Assembly (NCBI RefSeq): GCF_025567385.1
Contig: NZ_JAOQJU010000043.1
Location: 1-21,594 of the forward strand
Length of the DNA stretch: 21,594 nt
Direction of reading: 5' to 3'
Source: Claveliimonas acetigenes
Lineage (GTDB): Bacteria > Bacillota > Clostridia > Lachnospirales > Lachnospiraceae
Translations under genes and position numbers: made by a program
Notes under the pieces: generated by a model
Told to the model about the DNA's origin: nothing
Seen by the model: only the letters and a program-made list of their open reading frames with translations
Databases searched by the model: none
In this document: piece after piece, positions 1 through 6,499 of the stretch
Layout: the number at the start of each line of letters is the position of its first letter
Position numbering within the stretch: the stretch's first letter is position 1

Positions 1-510
1 CAATCGTTCCAAAATGCGGTTATGGAGGGGGTTCTTTATGGCTGCGAGCAGGGGCTGTATGGATGGAAAGTGACAGACTGTAAAATCTGTTTTGAATATG
101 GATTGTATTATAGTCCTGTAAGTACCCCCGCAGACTTTCGGCTGCTTTCCCCTATCGTATTGGAGCAGGCTTTAAAAAAAGCAGGGACAGAACTATTAGA
201 GCCATATCTCCACTTTGAAATTTATGCACCGCAGGAATATCTCTCACGGGCGTATCATGATGCTCCAAGGTATTGTGCAGATATTGTAAGTACTCAGATA
301 AAGAATGACGAGGTCATTCTGAAAGGAGAAATCCCTGCTAGATGTATTCAAGAATACAGGAACGATTTAACTTATTTCACAAATGGGCAGGGAGTCTGCT
401 TGACAGAGTTAAAAGGATACCAGCCAGCTACTGGTAAACTTATTTGCCAACCCCGCCGCCCGAATAGCCGTATAGATAAGGTTCGGCATATGTTCCACAA
501 GTTAGCCTAA
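1..510 (+). CDS. tet(O): Tetracycline resistance ribosomal protection protein, Tet(O) type (3' part)
   Basis: Translational GTPase of the EF-G superfamily that binds the tetracycline-blocked ribosome and dislodges the drug. The frame is open from base 1 and gives the last 169 residues; the family is about 639 residues long, so the G domain and the promoter are outside the window. Visible are the EF-G-like domain IV/V region, the domain IV tip loop YSPVSTPADF that reaches the tetracycline site, and the typical end PNSRIDKVRHMFHKLA. From memory the sequence matches Tet(O) almost residue for residue, but Tet(32) and mosaic tet(O/32/O) genes share this 3' end, so the exact allele cannot be decided here. 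The ATG at 22 is internal. It is followed 51 bases later by a KTR gene, as tet(M) is in Tn916. Confidence 0.93.
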   Translation, partial: QSFQNAVMEGVLYGCEQGLYGWKVTDCKICFEYGLYYSPVSTPADFRLLSPIVLEQALKKAGTELLEPYLHFEIYAPQEYLSRAYHDAPRYCADIVSTQIKNDEVILKGEIPARCIQEYRNDLTYFTNGQGVCLTELKGYQPATGKLICQPRRPNSRIDKVRHMFHKLA

Positions 511-561
511 CAGCTTGCATAAGTCGTATAAAATGAGATTTGAAAGGATTAGAAGCTAATT

Positions 562-735
562 ATGATGAAATGCGAATGGATATTATGTCCTGTTTGTGGG
601 AGCAAAACCCGTAATAAAATTAGGAAGGACACTGTTTTGAAGAATTATCCCCTTTATTGTCCAAAATGCAGACAAGAAAGATTGATTAAAGTTGACAACT
701 TGAAGATAACTGTCATCAAAGAGCCAGACGCTTAA
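562..735 (+). CDS. Cysteine-rich KTR zinc-ribbon protein (Tn916 Orf6-like)
   Basis: A 57-residue protein of unknown biochemical function. Two cysteine pairs, CPVC near residue 9 and CPKC near residue 33, form a probable zinc ribbon. The first pair is followed by the family-defining GSKTR, and the chain ends IKEPDA. Its usual place is directly downstream of tet genes in Tn916-like elements (orf6), as here. The start is ATG 562 or the adjacent ATG 565, after a rather distant GAAAGGA. Together with tet(O) it probably forms one transcript that ends at the hairpin at 742-787. A second, diverged KTR protein is encoded at 9050-9235 beside another ribosome-related gene. Confidence 0.85.
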   Translation: MMKCEWILCPVCGSKTRNKIRKDTVLKNYPLYCPKCRQERLIKVDNLKITVIKEPDA

Positions 736-741
736 GACGCA

Positions 742-787
742 GAGCCGATGAAATTGTGGAACAATTCACGAATCATCGGCTCTTTTT
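742..787 (+). terminator. Intrinsic terminator after tet(O)-KTR
   Basis: A 10-bp perfect stem, gagccgatga (742-751) with tcatcggctc (773-782), is followed by a T run. It lies seven bases after the KTR stop codon, so it ends the tet(O)-KTR transcript. The 5' arm and the bases before it recur, on the other strand, after the RlmN/Cfr-like gene at 8012-8040. Confidence 0.85.
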
Positions 788-863
788 GTTTCGTATTTGA
801 AAGAACAAACTCACCAAATAAAAAAAACGATATTCGGGTGGGTTATTTTGTTATACCCTAAAT

Positions 864-900
864 TACCCTCTGAATTTGTTTTTAAATTTGGAGGGTTTTT
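864..900 (+). terminator. Possible second terminator or leader hairpin
   Basis: Complementary arms taccctctgaattt and aaatttggagggt, with GTTTT between and TTTTT after, resemble an intrinsic terminator. The 3' arm also holds GGAGGG, which would serve as ribosome binding site for the doubtful ORF beginning at 901, so the same hairpin could hide that site. Confidence 0.5.
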
Positions 901-1212
901 ATGTTCCTTTTTTCGGGCGGTTGCCCATCTGCTTATATAAAGCAAAGTTTATTTATACATAGCACATCAGGGAATGGCGGGAAGCCAGTTAAAAAAATCC
1001 CTGCCAGTGCAACGGTACTTCCCACCATGAAGGTAGAAGTACAATCTCCATACAACAGAATTAGTATTTCCCATAACCGTAAAGGTCACAAAGCCTTTGC
1101 GGTTTTTCTTTTGTCGTTTTTGGTTGGAAAGTGCCGCAGGACTATTATTGGTGTTAAGTGTCGTTCGCCGCCTTTCAATCTGGATTTTTATGTTTTCAAA
1201 GATTCAGATTGA
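901..1212 (+). CDS. Doubtful small ORF upstream of the sigma-like gene
   Basis: A 103-residue open frame begins five to six bases after GGAGGG. I recognise no domain. It contains one hydrophobic stretch near residues 66-74 (AVFLLSFLV) and an otherwise basic composition. An intrinsic-terminator-like hairpin lies inside it (1077-1108), which argues that the DNA is a structured untranslated leader rather than a normal gene. The ORF ends just before the ribosome binding site of the sigma-like gene. It may equally be a translated leader or an accidental frame; I favour non-coding. Confidence 0.25.
   Translation: MFLFSGGCPSAYIKQSLFIHSTSGNGGKPVKKIPASATVLPTMKVEVQSPYNRISISHNRKGHKAFAVFLLSFLVGKCRRTIIGVKCRSPPFNLDFYVFKDSD
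1077..1108 (+). terminator. Terminator-like hairpin upstream of the sigma-like gene
   Basis: The arms ccgtaaaggt (1077-1086) and agcctttgcgg are separated by CACAA and followed by TTTTTCTTTT. The hairpin lies about 120 bases before the sigma-like gene, so it may end read-through from tet(O) or act as an attenuator. Confidence 0.6.
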
Positions 1213-1227
1213 TTGGAGGAAAAAAGA

Positions 1228-1653
1228 ATGGCATATAACAACGGACGTGAGGACAGGAAGTGGCGTATCTGGAAAGAAGCCGAGGAAAAAGTGTTGCGGG
1301 AACATGGAGTTGATGAAGCTACCATCGAACAAATCCGTATTGACGACAGGGCAGACTTTAATTCCAACAGGCGGTTTTACCATTGGACAAGCGATTTCGG
1401 GGAATACCTTGAGGGAATGGCAGACAGGGAACAGTCAGCCGAAGTAAAGACCGTTGAAGATTTACTGGATGAAATCGAAGATGAAAATCTGTATCAGGCA
1501 TTACTTACGGTGGACAGGCGTACACTGCAAATCGTTCTGCTGAAAATGAAAGGGTATTCCACAAAAGAGATTGCCCCGCTTGTGCATTTAACGACGGGTG
1601 CTATCTATGCACGGTTAGACCATCTTAGAAAAAAGTTGCGGAAGATTTTATAG
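1228..1653 (+). CDS. Sigma-70 region 4-like helix-turn-helix protein
   Basis: A 141-residue protein found in serine-recombinase mobilizable elements. The C-terminal third has a sigma region 4/LuxR-like helix-turn-helix: an RTLQIVLLKMKGYSTKEIA segment followed by a recognition helix around TTGAIYARLDHLRKKLRKIL. The N-terminal part is charged and has no domain I know. It probably regulates the mobilization genes that follow, although it lacks a recognisable region 2 and so may not act as a full sigma factor. ATG 1228 was chosen over the in-frame ATG 1213 because GGAGGA at 1215-1220 sits seven bases upstream. A terminator follows at 1685-1720. Confidence 0.75.
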   Translation: MAYNNGREDRKWRIWKEAEEKVLREHGVDEATIEQIRIDDRADFNSNRRFYHWTSDFGEYLEGMADREQSAEVKTVEDLLDEIEDENLYQALLTVDRRTLQIVLLKMKGYSTKEIAPLVHLTTGAIYARLDHLRKKLRKIL

Positions 1654-1684
1654 TCATCTAATACAGCATGCTTTCTTATGGGCT

Positions 1685-1720
1685 ATTGGGTGGGGGATAA
1701 AATTCTCCCACCCAATTTTA
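1685..1720 (+). terminator. Intrinsic terminator after the sigma-like gene
   Basis: The inverted repeat attgggtggg and cccacccaat, with a short AT-rich loop and followed by TTTTAG, lies about 30 bases after the stop codon. The symmetry would let it work from either direction. Confidence 0.75.
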
Positions 1721-1776
1721 GAATAAGTGAATAAAATCCCTGTCCATAGAGAATACTAAAAAGTTTGTGCAAAATC

Positions 1777-1806
1777 TTGACAGCCATATTGCCGCTATGG
1801 TATTCT
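1777..1806 (+). promoter_or_regulatory. Candidate promoter for the mobilization genes
   Basis: A perfect -35 TTGACA (1777-1782), an 18-base spacer and a -10-like TATTCT (1801-1806). The next gene on this strand is MobC at 2246, so the transcript would have a leader of over 400 bases spanning the oriT-like hairpins. That leader includes a TGTCAGCC/GGCTGACA hairpin near 1868-1894. Confidence 0.45.
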
Positions 1807-1919
1807 GAAATACCAATGGGGAAATTGGAAGATTGAAAATTAAATAAGCACATAGATATAAGATTGAAATGTCAGCCAATCGGCAAGGCTGACATGGGTT
1901 TTGAATTTCAAAGCCGCTA

Positions 1920-2245
1920 CATAGCATTGCGAATCAGAGCGGGAGGGAATCCTCTTGTCGTTCGTGATGCAGTGTGGCGGCTTTTTCATTTATCCAAAAG
2001 TCAAAGGCAATAAAATCCAGAACGGAGGTGGAAAGGACATAGGATTTCCTTTTCGGAGGGTAAAGGCAGGCATTAAGAAAGCCGTTACACAGAAAAATGC
2101 TCTGCGGAGTTGTCCACAGAGATAGCGAGCATCGGATTGTGTCAGCCACAATCCAATCCACACCCTAAAGGCGTGTGGACTAACTTAGGGGACAACCCCT
2201 AGCTACCCCGATAAAAGGAAAAATAAAACTGGAGGATTAAGAAAA
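1920..2245 (+). other. Candidate origin of transfer (oriT) region
   Basis: About 300 bases without a convincing gene, directly upstream of mobC and the relaxase, the usual oriT position. Three hairpins follow one another: GGATTGTG/CACAATCC (2134-2141 with 2147-2154), CCACAC/GTGTGG (2158-2163 with 2173-2178) and TAGGGG/CCCCTA (2186-2191 with 2196-2201). Closely packed inverted repeats next to MobC are typical of MOBP oriTs, where the relaxase nicks beside a hairpin. I cannot place the nic site. A short frame starting at 1977 has no suitably spaced ribosome binding site. Confidence 0.55.
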
Positions 2246-2590
2246 ATGAGTAGAGAAAAATCAGAAAAAGTATGCATTACTTTTAGATTGAGCGAAGAAG
2301 AACATGAAAAATTAAAGCAGTATTCATCCGCCTGCGGTCTGTCCACCGCAGAATTTATGCGTCAGTTATGCAGGGGAAACGCACCGCAGCCACAGCCAGA
2401 GAAAGAATTTTGGGAACTATTAGGCACGCTTTACGAAGTACACGTAGCCTTTAAAAAGTGTATCCCCTACGCCCCTTCCGCTGATGAAATATGCAGGGAG
2501 ATTGAGGATTTTATCTTGGAACTGCAACGGAATTATACCCTCCCACAGCAGTTTGACATGGAAAAATTGACGGAACAGGGGGCAGTCTGA
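2246..2590 (+). CDS. mobC: MobC-like relaxosome protein
   Basis: A 114-residue accessory DNA-binding protein that helps the relaxase load at oriT. The N-terminal half has the ribbon-helix-helix pattern of the MobC family: a CITFRLSEEEHEKLKQ beta strand and helix, then STAEFMRQLCRG. The C-terminal half is helical and acidic. The start is fixed by GGAGG nine bases upstream of ATG 2246. The stop codon is one base before the relaxase start at 2592, so the two are almost certainly translationally coupled. Its position immediately after the hairpin cluster at 2134-2201 supports a relaxosome role. Confidence 0.82.
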   Translation: MSREKSEKVCITFRLSEEEHEKLKQYSSACGLSTAEFMRQLCRGNAPQPQPEKEFWELLGTLYEVHVAFKKCIPYAPSADEICREIEDFILELQRNYTLPQQFDMEKLTEQGAV

Positions 2591-2591
2591 T

Positions 2592-3947
2592 ATGGCGGCA
2601 ACGAGCCTCTGGCACATCGAAGGACGGTTGAAAGACTTAATTTCTTATGTGGAAAACCCAGAAAAGACCGTGCCGAATAAGGAGATGCAGGACTTCTTTG
2701 ACGTGTTCTCCTATGTGAAGAATCCACAGAAAACGGACAATGGAGAGTTTGTTTCCGCCATCAACTGTTTAAAAGAAACAGCGTTACAGCAGATGATTCT
2801 AACGAAAAAGCAGTACCAGAAGACAGGCGGGTATATCGCTTGGCACGGCTACCAGAGCTTCAAGCCAGACGAAGTAACGCCCGAACAATGCCACGAAATC
2901 GGCTTAAAACTTGCGAGGGAAATGTGGGGCGACAAGTACCAGATAATCGTTGTCACCCACCTTGACAGGGGGCATCTCCACAATCACTTCTGCTTCAACT
3001 CTGTTTCCTATCTGGATGGGAGCAAATATAATTACTCAAAATCGGAGCAGAAACGGCTAAGGGAAACGTCAGACCGCTTGTGCAGAGAGTACGGATTATC
3101 GGTGATTGAGAACCCGAAGAAAGCACCGTCAAGACCGCTGTATCTGGATGAAAAGAGCGGCAAGCCGACACGCTACAACGTCTATCTGGAAGATTTAGCG
3201 GAGGCAATCAGCGGCAGTCGGGATATTCCGCACATGATGAAGTATCTAATCGACAAAGGCTACGAGGTTGATTTTTCGGGCGGGCATTGGAAAATGAAGC
3301 TGCCGCAGTATAAGCATTTCACAAGATTAGATACGCTTGATGAACGCTTAACGCCCGATTTTATCCGTTCACATTTAGGCACAAGGGCAAGATATGGGAA
3401 CTACAAAGCAAAGATTTCCTACTCTCCCCATATGCCCGAAGAATATAAAAAGGCTTGGAAACCGCACCAGAAAACAAGGGGAATCTTAGCGTTGTATTAC
3501 TATTGGTGCTATCAGTTGGGGATATTTCCCAAAGGCACGGACTACAAGCCGACAAGCCCGCTTATGAAAGAGGAGCTTCGGAAACTGGATGAGATTACCA
3601 CACAGGTACGCTATATGTCGGAGCATAACATCTCCACCCTCTCCGATTTGCACGCCGACAGGGAGAAGAACCAGACGGAAATGGACAGGCTTACCAACTA
3701 TCGGCGGCATTTGCAGAATAAGATACGGCGTGCTTCACCCGCCGAGAAAGAAACGCTCCGAGAAGAAAAAAACGGGGTGACGGAACGGATAACGGAGCTG
3801 CGAAAGCGGCTGAAATATGCGGACGGGATTGAAAAACGCTCTGCCCACATTGATGACTGCTTGAACCAAATCCACGATACGGTTGAAAATCAAAGGTCAA
3901 ACCAGAATGGCAGGACAGACCGCAAGAGGGAGGACGCATTGCGATGA
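2592..3947 (+). CDS. MOBP-type relaxase (VirD2-like mobilization nuclease)
   Basis: A 451-residue relaxase that would nick one strand at oriT, attach covalently to the 5' end through a tyrosine and pilot it into the recipient. The metal-binding motif is clear: HLDRGHLHNHF at residues 123-133, with three histidines (128, 130, 132) in the HxHxH arrangement. A likely catalytic tyrosine is Y19 in the ISYVENPEKT segment, the usual first motif. The C-terminal 130 residues are charged and coiled-coil-like. The length is normal for Tn1549/Tn4451-type relaxases. It is coupled to MobC upstream and overlaps TnpW downstream by the ATGA at 3944-3947. The gene looks intact, so this element could have been mobilized before its recombinase was broken. 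Confidence 0.9.
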   Translation: MAATSLWHIEGRLKDLISYVENPEKTVPNKEMQDFFDVFSYVKNPQKTDNGEFVSAINCLKETALQQMILTKKQYQKTGGYIAWHGYQSFKPDEVTPEQCHEIGLKLAREMWGDKYQIIVVTHLDRGHLHNHFCFNSVSYLDGSKYNYSKSEQKRLRETSDRLCREYGLSVIENPKKAPSRPLYLDEKSGKPTRYNVYLEDLAEAISGSRDIPHMMKYLIDKGYEVDFSGGHWKMKLPQYKHFTRLDTLDERLTPDFIRSHLGTRARYGNYKAKISYSPHMPEEYKKAWKPHQKTRGILALYYYWCYQLGIFPKGTDYKPTSPLMKEELRKLDEITTQVRYMSEHNISTLSDLHADREKNQTEMDRLTNYRRHLQNKIRRASPAEKETLREEKNGVTERITELRKRLKYADGIEKRSAHIDDCLNQIHDTVENQRSNQNGRTDRKREDALR

Positions 3948-4234
3948 GCAGACTGACAGAACAGGAACTTACGGAAATTTTAGACGAAAATAAGGGTATC
4001 TCAATGGTAAACCCGAATAGGGTGTACCCGCCCCTGCCGCCTGCTGAAAACATTATGCCCCTTATGCGTATCCCTGAACAGGCAACGCTCTGCGAGAAAA
4101 TCGGCGGCACGGAATATACAGTGACCGCACATTTCCGAGAGGACGGGAGGGACTTGCTTGGGCTTCTCAGCAGGATATTCATGCGGGACACAGCAGATTA
4201 CAGTTTTGATTCCGAGGGTTATGATGAGGATTAA
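3944..4234 (+). CDS. tnpW: TnpW-family transposon protein
   Basis: A 96-residue protein that I assign to the TnpW family from its place between relaxase and serine recombinase and from the motif IGGTEYTVTAHFREDGRDLLGLLSRI, read as residues 53-78. The function of the family is not established; it is regularly found beside TnpX-type recombinases and may modulate excision. The start overlaps the relaxase stop (ATGA), indicating translational coupling. A second, shorter TnpW protein lies in the same relative position in the other element (6281-6454). Confidence 0.72.
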   Translation: MSRLTEQELTEILDENKGISMVNPNRVYPPLPPAENIMPLMRIPEQATLCEKIGGTEYTVTAHFREDGRDLLGLLSRIFMRDTADYSFDSEGYDED

Positions 4235-4265
4235 GAAATATCGGAAAGATTATCGCTTTAAAGCG

Positions 4266-4294
4266 TTGAAGTTTGACCGCAGGCGTGGTATACT
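4266..4294 (+). promoter_or_regulatory. Promoter for the truncated recombinase
   Basis: -35 TTGAAG (4266-4271), a 17-base spacer and -10 TATACT (4289-4294) with an upstream TGG that makes an extended -10. The TTG start of the recombinase lies about 50 bases further on. Confidence 0.55.
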
Positions 4295-4342
4295 GTATCT
4301 ACACTTCATACTATCGTGTCTGCTGTCGGAAAGGAGAAAGCA

Positions 4343-4537
4343 TTGCAAAGACAGCAGGAAGAAATCACCGCCTTGTACTGTCGTCTGAGTCAGGACGATG
4401 GACGTGAAGGCGAGAGCAACAGTATCGTAAATCAAAAAGAATATCTATTCAAGTACGCTAAGGAACACGGGTTTCCAAATCCCACCTACTATGTGGACGA
4501 TGGCTATACGGGTACGAATTTTGCTGGGGTTAGATAG
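4343..4537 (+). pseudogene. Large serine recombinase, N-terminal fragment
   Basis: Only the first 60 codons of a TnpX/TndX-type recombinase remain. The start is TTG 4343, set by AAGGAG at 4331-4336; an upstream in-frame GTG at 4316 is less likely. The resolvase-type active-site motif ALYCRLSQDD is present, with catalytic Ser16, as are the GESNSIVNQK and YYVDDGYTGTNF segments. After Phe60 the family pattern stops; four unrelated codons and a TAG at 4535-4537 follow, read from the neighbouring element. The rest of the catalytic domain and the DNA-binding region are missing and were not found elsewhere in the window, so the gene must be inactive. Confidence 0.88.
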
Positions 4538-6203
4538 CGATACTTTTTACATCTACCATGTTGCGGCGGTCATGGTTGACAACTTGCGTCGGCTCCTGCT
4601 CGGTATCAACCTGTCCGACAAAGCTATAATGGATTTCGATTTTCCGGGTGTTGGTTTCCCGGTCTAATTCATGTATCAAAATACGGTCGATAAACTCATG
4701 GACGTTTTCATAGGTCAATTCCTGTATGTCGCTGTATTTCCCGACAATCTGAATAAACCTTGATATATCCCTTTTTCGCTCGGTAACGGTTGCGATCTGC
4801 TGTTGTAACTCGTCTATCCTTGCGGCAAGGGATTTCTTTTCGTCCTCATAGCCGGAAGTTAGAAACACAAACCGTTCATCTGTCAGTCTGCCTAATGCGT
4901 TGTCCTCATACAGCTTGCGGAAAAGCGTGTCAAGTTCGGTCATACGCGCCTGTGCTTTGAAAAGTTCCTTTTGCTGCTGCGCTAATGCCTTTCTCGCTTC
5001 CATGTCGCCGTACTCGGTAGCTTTACAGATAAAGTCCTGTTCGTGTTCCTTAACATACCGCAAAACCCGCCGCATATCTTCCAGCACTAAATCAAGAAGT
5101 ACGTTTTTGCGGATATAATGAGAGGTACACTCGCTGCCTGTCCTTGCCCTGTTGCGCCATGCGCCGCAAGAATAGGAAAACTTGCGCGGCTCGATATTTA
5201 CGCCCTGTTGGTAATACATCTTATGTCTGCAACCAGCGCAAAACAGCAAGCCGGAAAAAATATCAATCTCCGCTGCTTTTGTCGGGCGGTGGCGGGTAGC
5301 AATCCGCTTTTGCGCAAGTTCAAAGGTTTCCTCGTCAACAAGCGGCTCATGGGTGTTTGGGAAGAAATAGCGTTGTTCTTCTTCGTTCTTCCGGGCCTTT
5401 TTCGACTTGTAGGATACCTTGTGAGTTTTCGCGGTTATGGTATGCCCTAAATATTCCTGCCTTGCTAATATGTCATAGAGCGTTTTGTCCGGCCAAGTAT
5501 AGGGGGCGATCATTGCCCGCTGATACCGCGCCTGTCCTGTACGCTGATAGCGCAACGCTCCAATCGTCAAGACTTTGTTTTCCGCAAGCCATTTTTGGAT
5601 TTCGCACATACGCACGCCGCTAACAAACATAGCGAAAACCTGTTTGACAATCGGCGCGGTTTCCGGGTCGGGTATAAGGTGGTGGCGGTTGTTCGGGTCT
5701 GGGATATAGCCGTATGGATATTCCCCGTTGACGCGCTCGCCTTTTTGCGCCTGTGCCTGTTTAACTGCGCGGATTTTCTTGCTTGTGTCGCGGGCGTAAA
5801 ACTCGTTAAACCAGTTCCGCAAGGGGGTAAACTCGTTATCCTCCCGCGCTGTGTCAACTCCGTCGTTGATCGCGATATAGCGTACTCCGTTTTCGGGAAA
5901 TACAATCTCTATGAGTTCGCCCGTTTTCAGATAGTTTCTGCCAAGACGGGAAAGGTCTTTGGTAATGACCGTCGCCACTCGTCCGGCTTCCACTTCCTGC
6001 AACATCGCTTGCAGCCCCTCGCGCTCAAAACTCACGCCGGAAAATCCGTCGTCCACAAAAAACTTTGTGTTCAAAAAATGGTGTTCGTCCGCATAGCGTT
6101 GAAGTATCATTTTTTGGTGCTGTATGCTTCCGCTTTCTCCGGCTTGCATATCCTCTTGACTTAAACGGCAGTAAAGGGCGGTGATTTTATTCGACTGTAA
6201 CAT
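4530..6203 (-). CDS. Large serine recombinase (TnpX/TndX type)
   Basis: A 557-residue site-specific recombinase that would excise and integrate the element through a circular intermediate. It has an N-terminal resolvase domain with LYCRLSQED and catalytic Ser15, followed by VDDGFSGVSFEREGLQ and the KDLSRLGRNYLKTGE motif. A recombinase domain includes the PYGYIPDP segment. A zinc ribbon is formed by the FCAGC pair and the later cysteines in SYSCG and SECTS, and a long C-terminal coiled coil follows. The start at 6203 is chosen because AGGAGG lies four bases upstream; an in-frame ATG at 6254 would include the promoter. The gene looks intact. Its stop codon lies at the element edge, converging on the broken recombinase of the neighbouring element. 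Confidence 0.92.
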   Translation of the reverse strand: MLQSNKITALYCRLSQEDMQAGESGSIQHQKMILQRYADEHHFLNTKFFVDDGFSGVSFEREGLQAMLQEVEAGRVATVITKDLSRLGRNYLKTGELIEIVFPENGVRYIAINDGVDTAREDNEFTPLRNWFNEFYARDTSKKIRAVKQAQAQKGERVNGEYPYGYIPDPNNRHHLIPDPETAPIVKQVFAMFVSGVRMCEIQKWLAENKVLTIGALRYQRTGQARYQRAMIAPYTWPDKTLYDILARQEYLGHTITAKTHKVSYKSKKARKNEEEQRYFFPNTHEPLVDEETFELAQKRIATRHRPTKAAEIDIFSGLLFCAGCRHKMYYQQGVNIEPRKFSYSCGAWRNRARTGSECTSHYIRKNVLLDLVLEDMRRVLRYVKEHEQDFICKATEYGDMEARKALAQQQKELFKAQARMTELDTLFRKLYEDNALGRLTDERFVFLTSGYEDEKKSLAARIDELQQQIATVTERKRDISRFIQIVGKYSDIQELTYENVHEFIDRILIHELDRETNTRKIEIHYSFVGQVDTEQEPTQVVNHDRRNMVDVKSIAI

Positions 6204-6233
6204 TAGTCCTCCTTTCCGACAGCCGAATAAACA

Positions 6234-6260
6234 GGTATAATGTGTTGCTATCATTATACC
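6234..6260 (-). promoter_or_regulatory. Recombinase promoter inside a perfect inverted repeat
   Basis: The minus strand reads an extended -10, TGGTATAAT (hexamer 6253-6258), about 50 bases before the recombinase start. No good -35 is seen. The hexamer is part of a perfect 9-bp inverted repeat, GGTATAATG/CATTATACC (6234-6242 and 6252-6260), with a 9-base spacer. It is suited to binding a dimeric regulator over the promoter, or to forming a hairpin in the TnpW transcript. Confidence 0.5.
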
Positions 6261-6280
6261 ATATCCCGCCGCCTAATGCA

Positions 6281-6454
6281 CTACTCGGACGCTAAAAATC
6301 CCGGATTTCCGGGCTTTTTCTGCAAATCCTTTACAATGAGTTTCTCAATCTTTTTATGGATTGTATCGGTTGCCTTTTCACTCGGCAACGCTTGAACAAG
6401 ATAGGTGATTTTCCCTATTTTGCGTTCGGTTGTAATTGTCTGTTTTTTATCCAT
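6281..6454 (-). CDS. tnpW: TnpW-family transposon protein
   Basis: A 57-residue protein in the position that TnpW occupies in Tn4451-like elements, just upstream of the recombinase. The IGKITYLVQALPSEKATDTIHKKIEKLI part resembles the ITY-V-HF segment of the longer TnpW at 3944-4234. The start at 6454 follows a GGAGG (minus strand, 6463-6467); the longer frame to 6505 has no better signal. The last codons encode a hairpin, cccggaaatccggg followed by ATTTTT on the minus strand, that looks like a terminator inside the coding region. The function is unknown; involvement in excision is only an inference from its neighbours. Confidence 0.7.
   Translation of the reverse strand: MDKKQTITTERKIGKITYLVQALPSEKATDTIHKKIEKLIVKDLQKKPGNPGFLASE
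6296..6320. terminator. Bidirectional terminator-like hairpin inside the TnpW 3' end
   Basis: The palindrome cccggatttccggg has A residues on its left and CTTTTT on its right, so each strand reads a GC stem followed by a T run. It lies within the last codons of TnpW, between TnpW and the recombinase promoter. Confidence 0.55.
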
Positions 6455-6499
6455 TAGAAAAACCTCCTTTTCCTGTATGGATAAACTATATTCGTCAAA

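Larger units (their letters stand above)
1..4522 (+). mobile_element. Mobilizable tetracycline-resistance element, 3' part (truncated)
   Basis: Co-oriented genes: tet(O)-type ribosomal protection gene (3' end), KTR protein, sigma-like HTH, oriT-like structured DNA, MobC, MOBP relaxase, TnpW and the start of a large serine recombinase. This is the usual content of a Tn4451/Tn1549-like mobilizable element that uses a serine recombinase for excision and borrows a conjugation machine. The left end lies outside the window. The right end is not a natural end: the recombinase gene is cut after codon 60, where a second element begins in the opposite orientation. The junction at about 4522 is inferred from where the recombinase reading frame loses family resemblance, and it could be off by several bases. 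Confidence 0.7.

Noticed and set aside
1718..2161. Minus-strand frames 1718-1927 and 1934-2161
   Set aside because: They are antisense to the mobilization leader and oriT-like hairpins, without start signals.
3691..4191. A 166-codon minus-strand open frame
   Set aside because: It is antisense to the 3' end of the relaxase and to TnpW, which are coupled by ATGA. No domain or ribosome binding site was seen.
5118..6164. Several long plus-strand open frames (5118-5450, 5357-5623, 5595-6164)
   Set aside because: They lie opposite the serine recombinase, whose domains and catalytic serine are clear. They show no domains or ribosome binding sites, so they are shadows.
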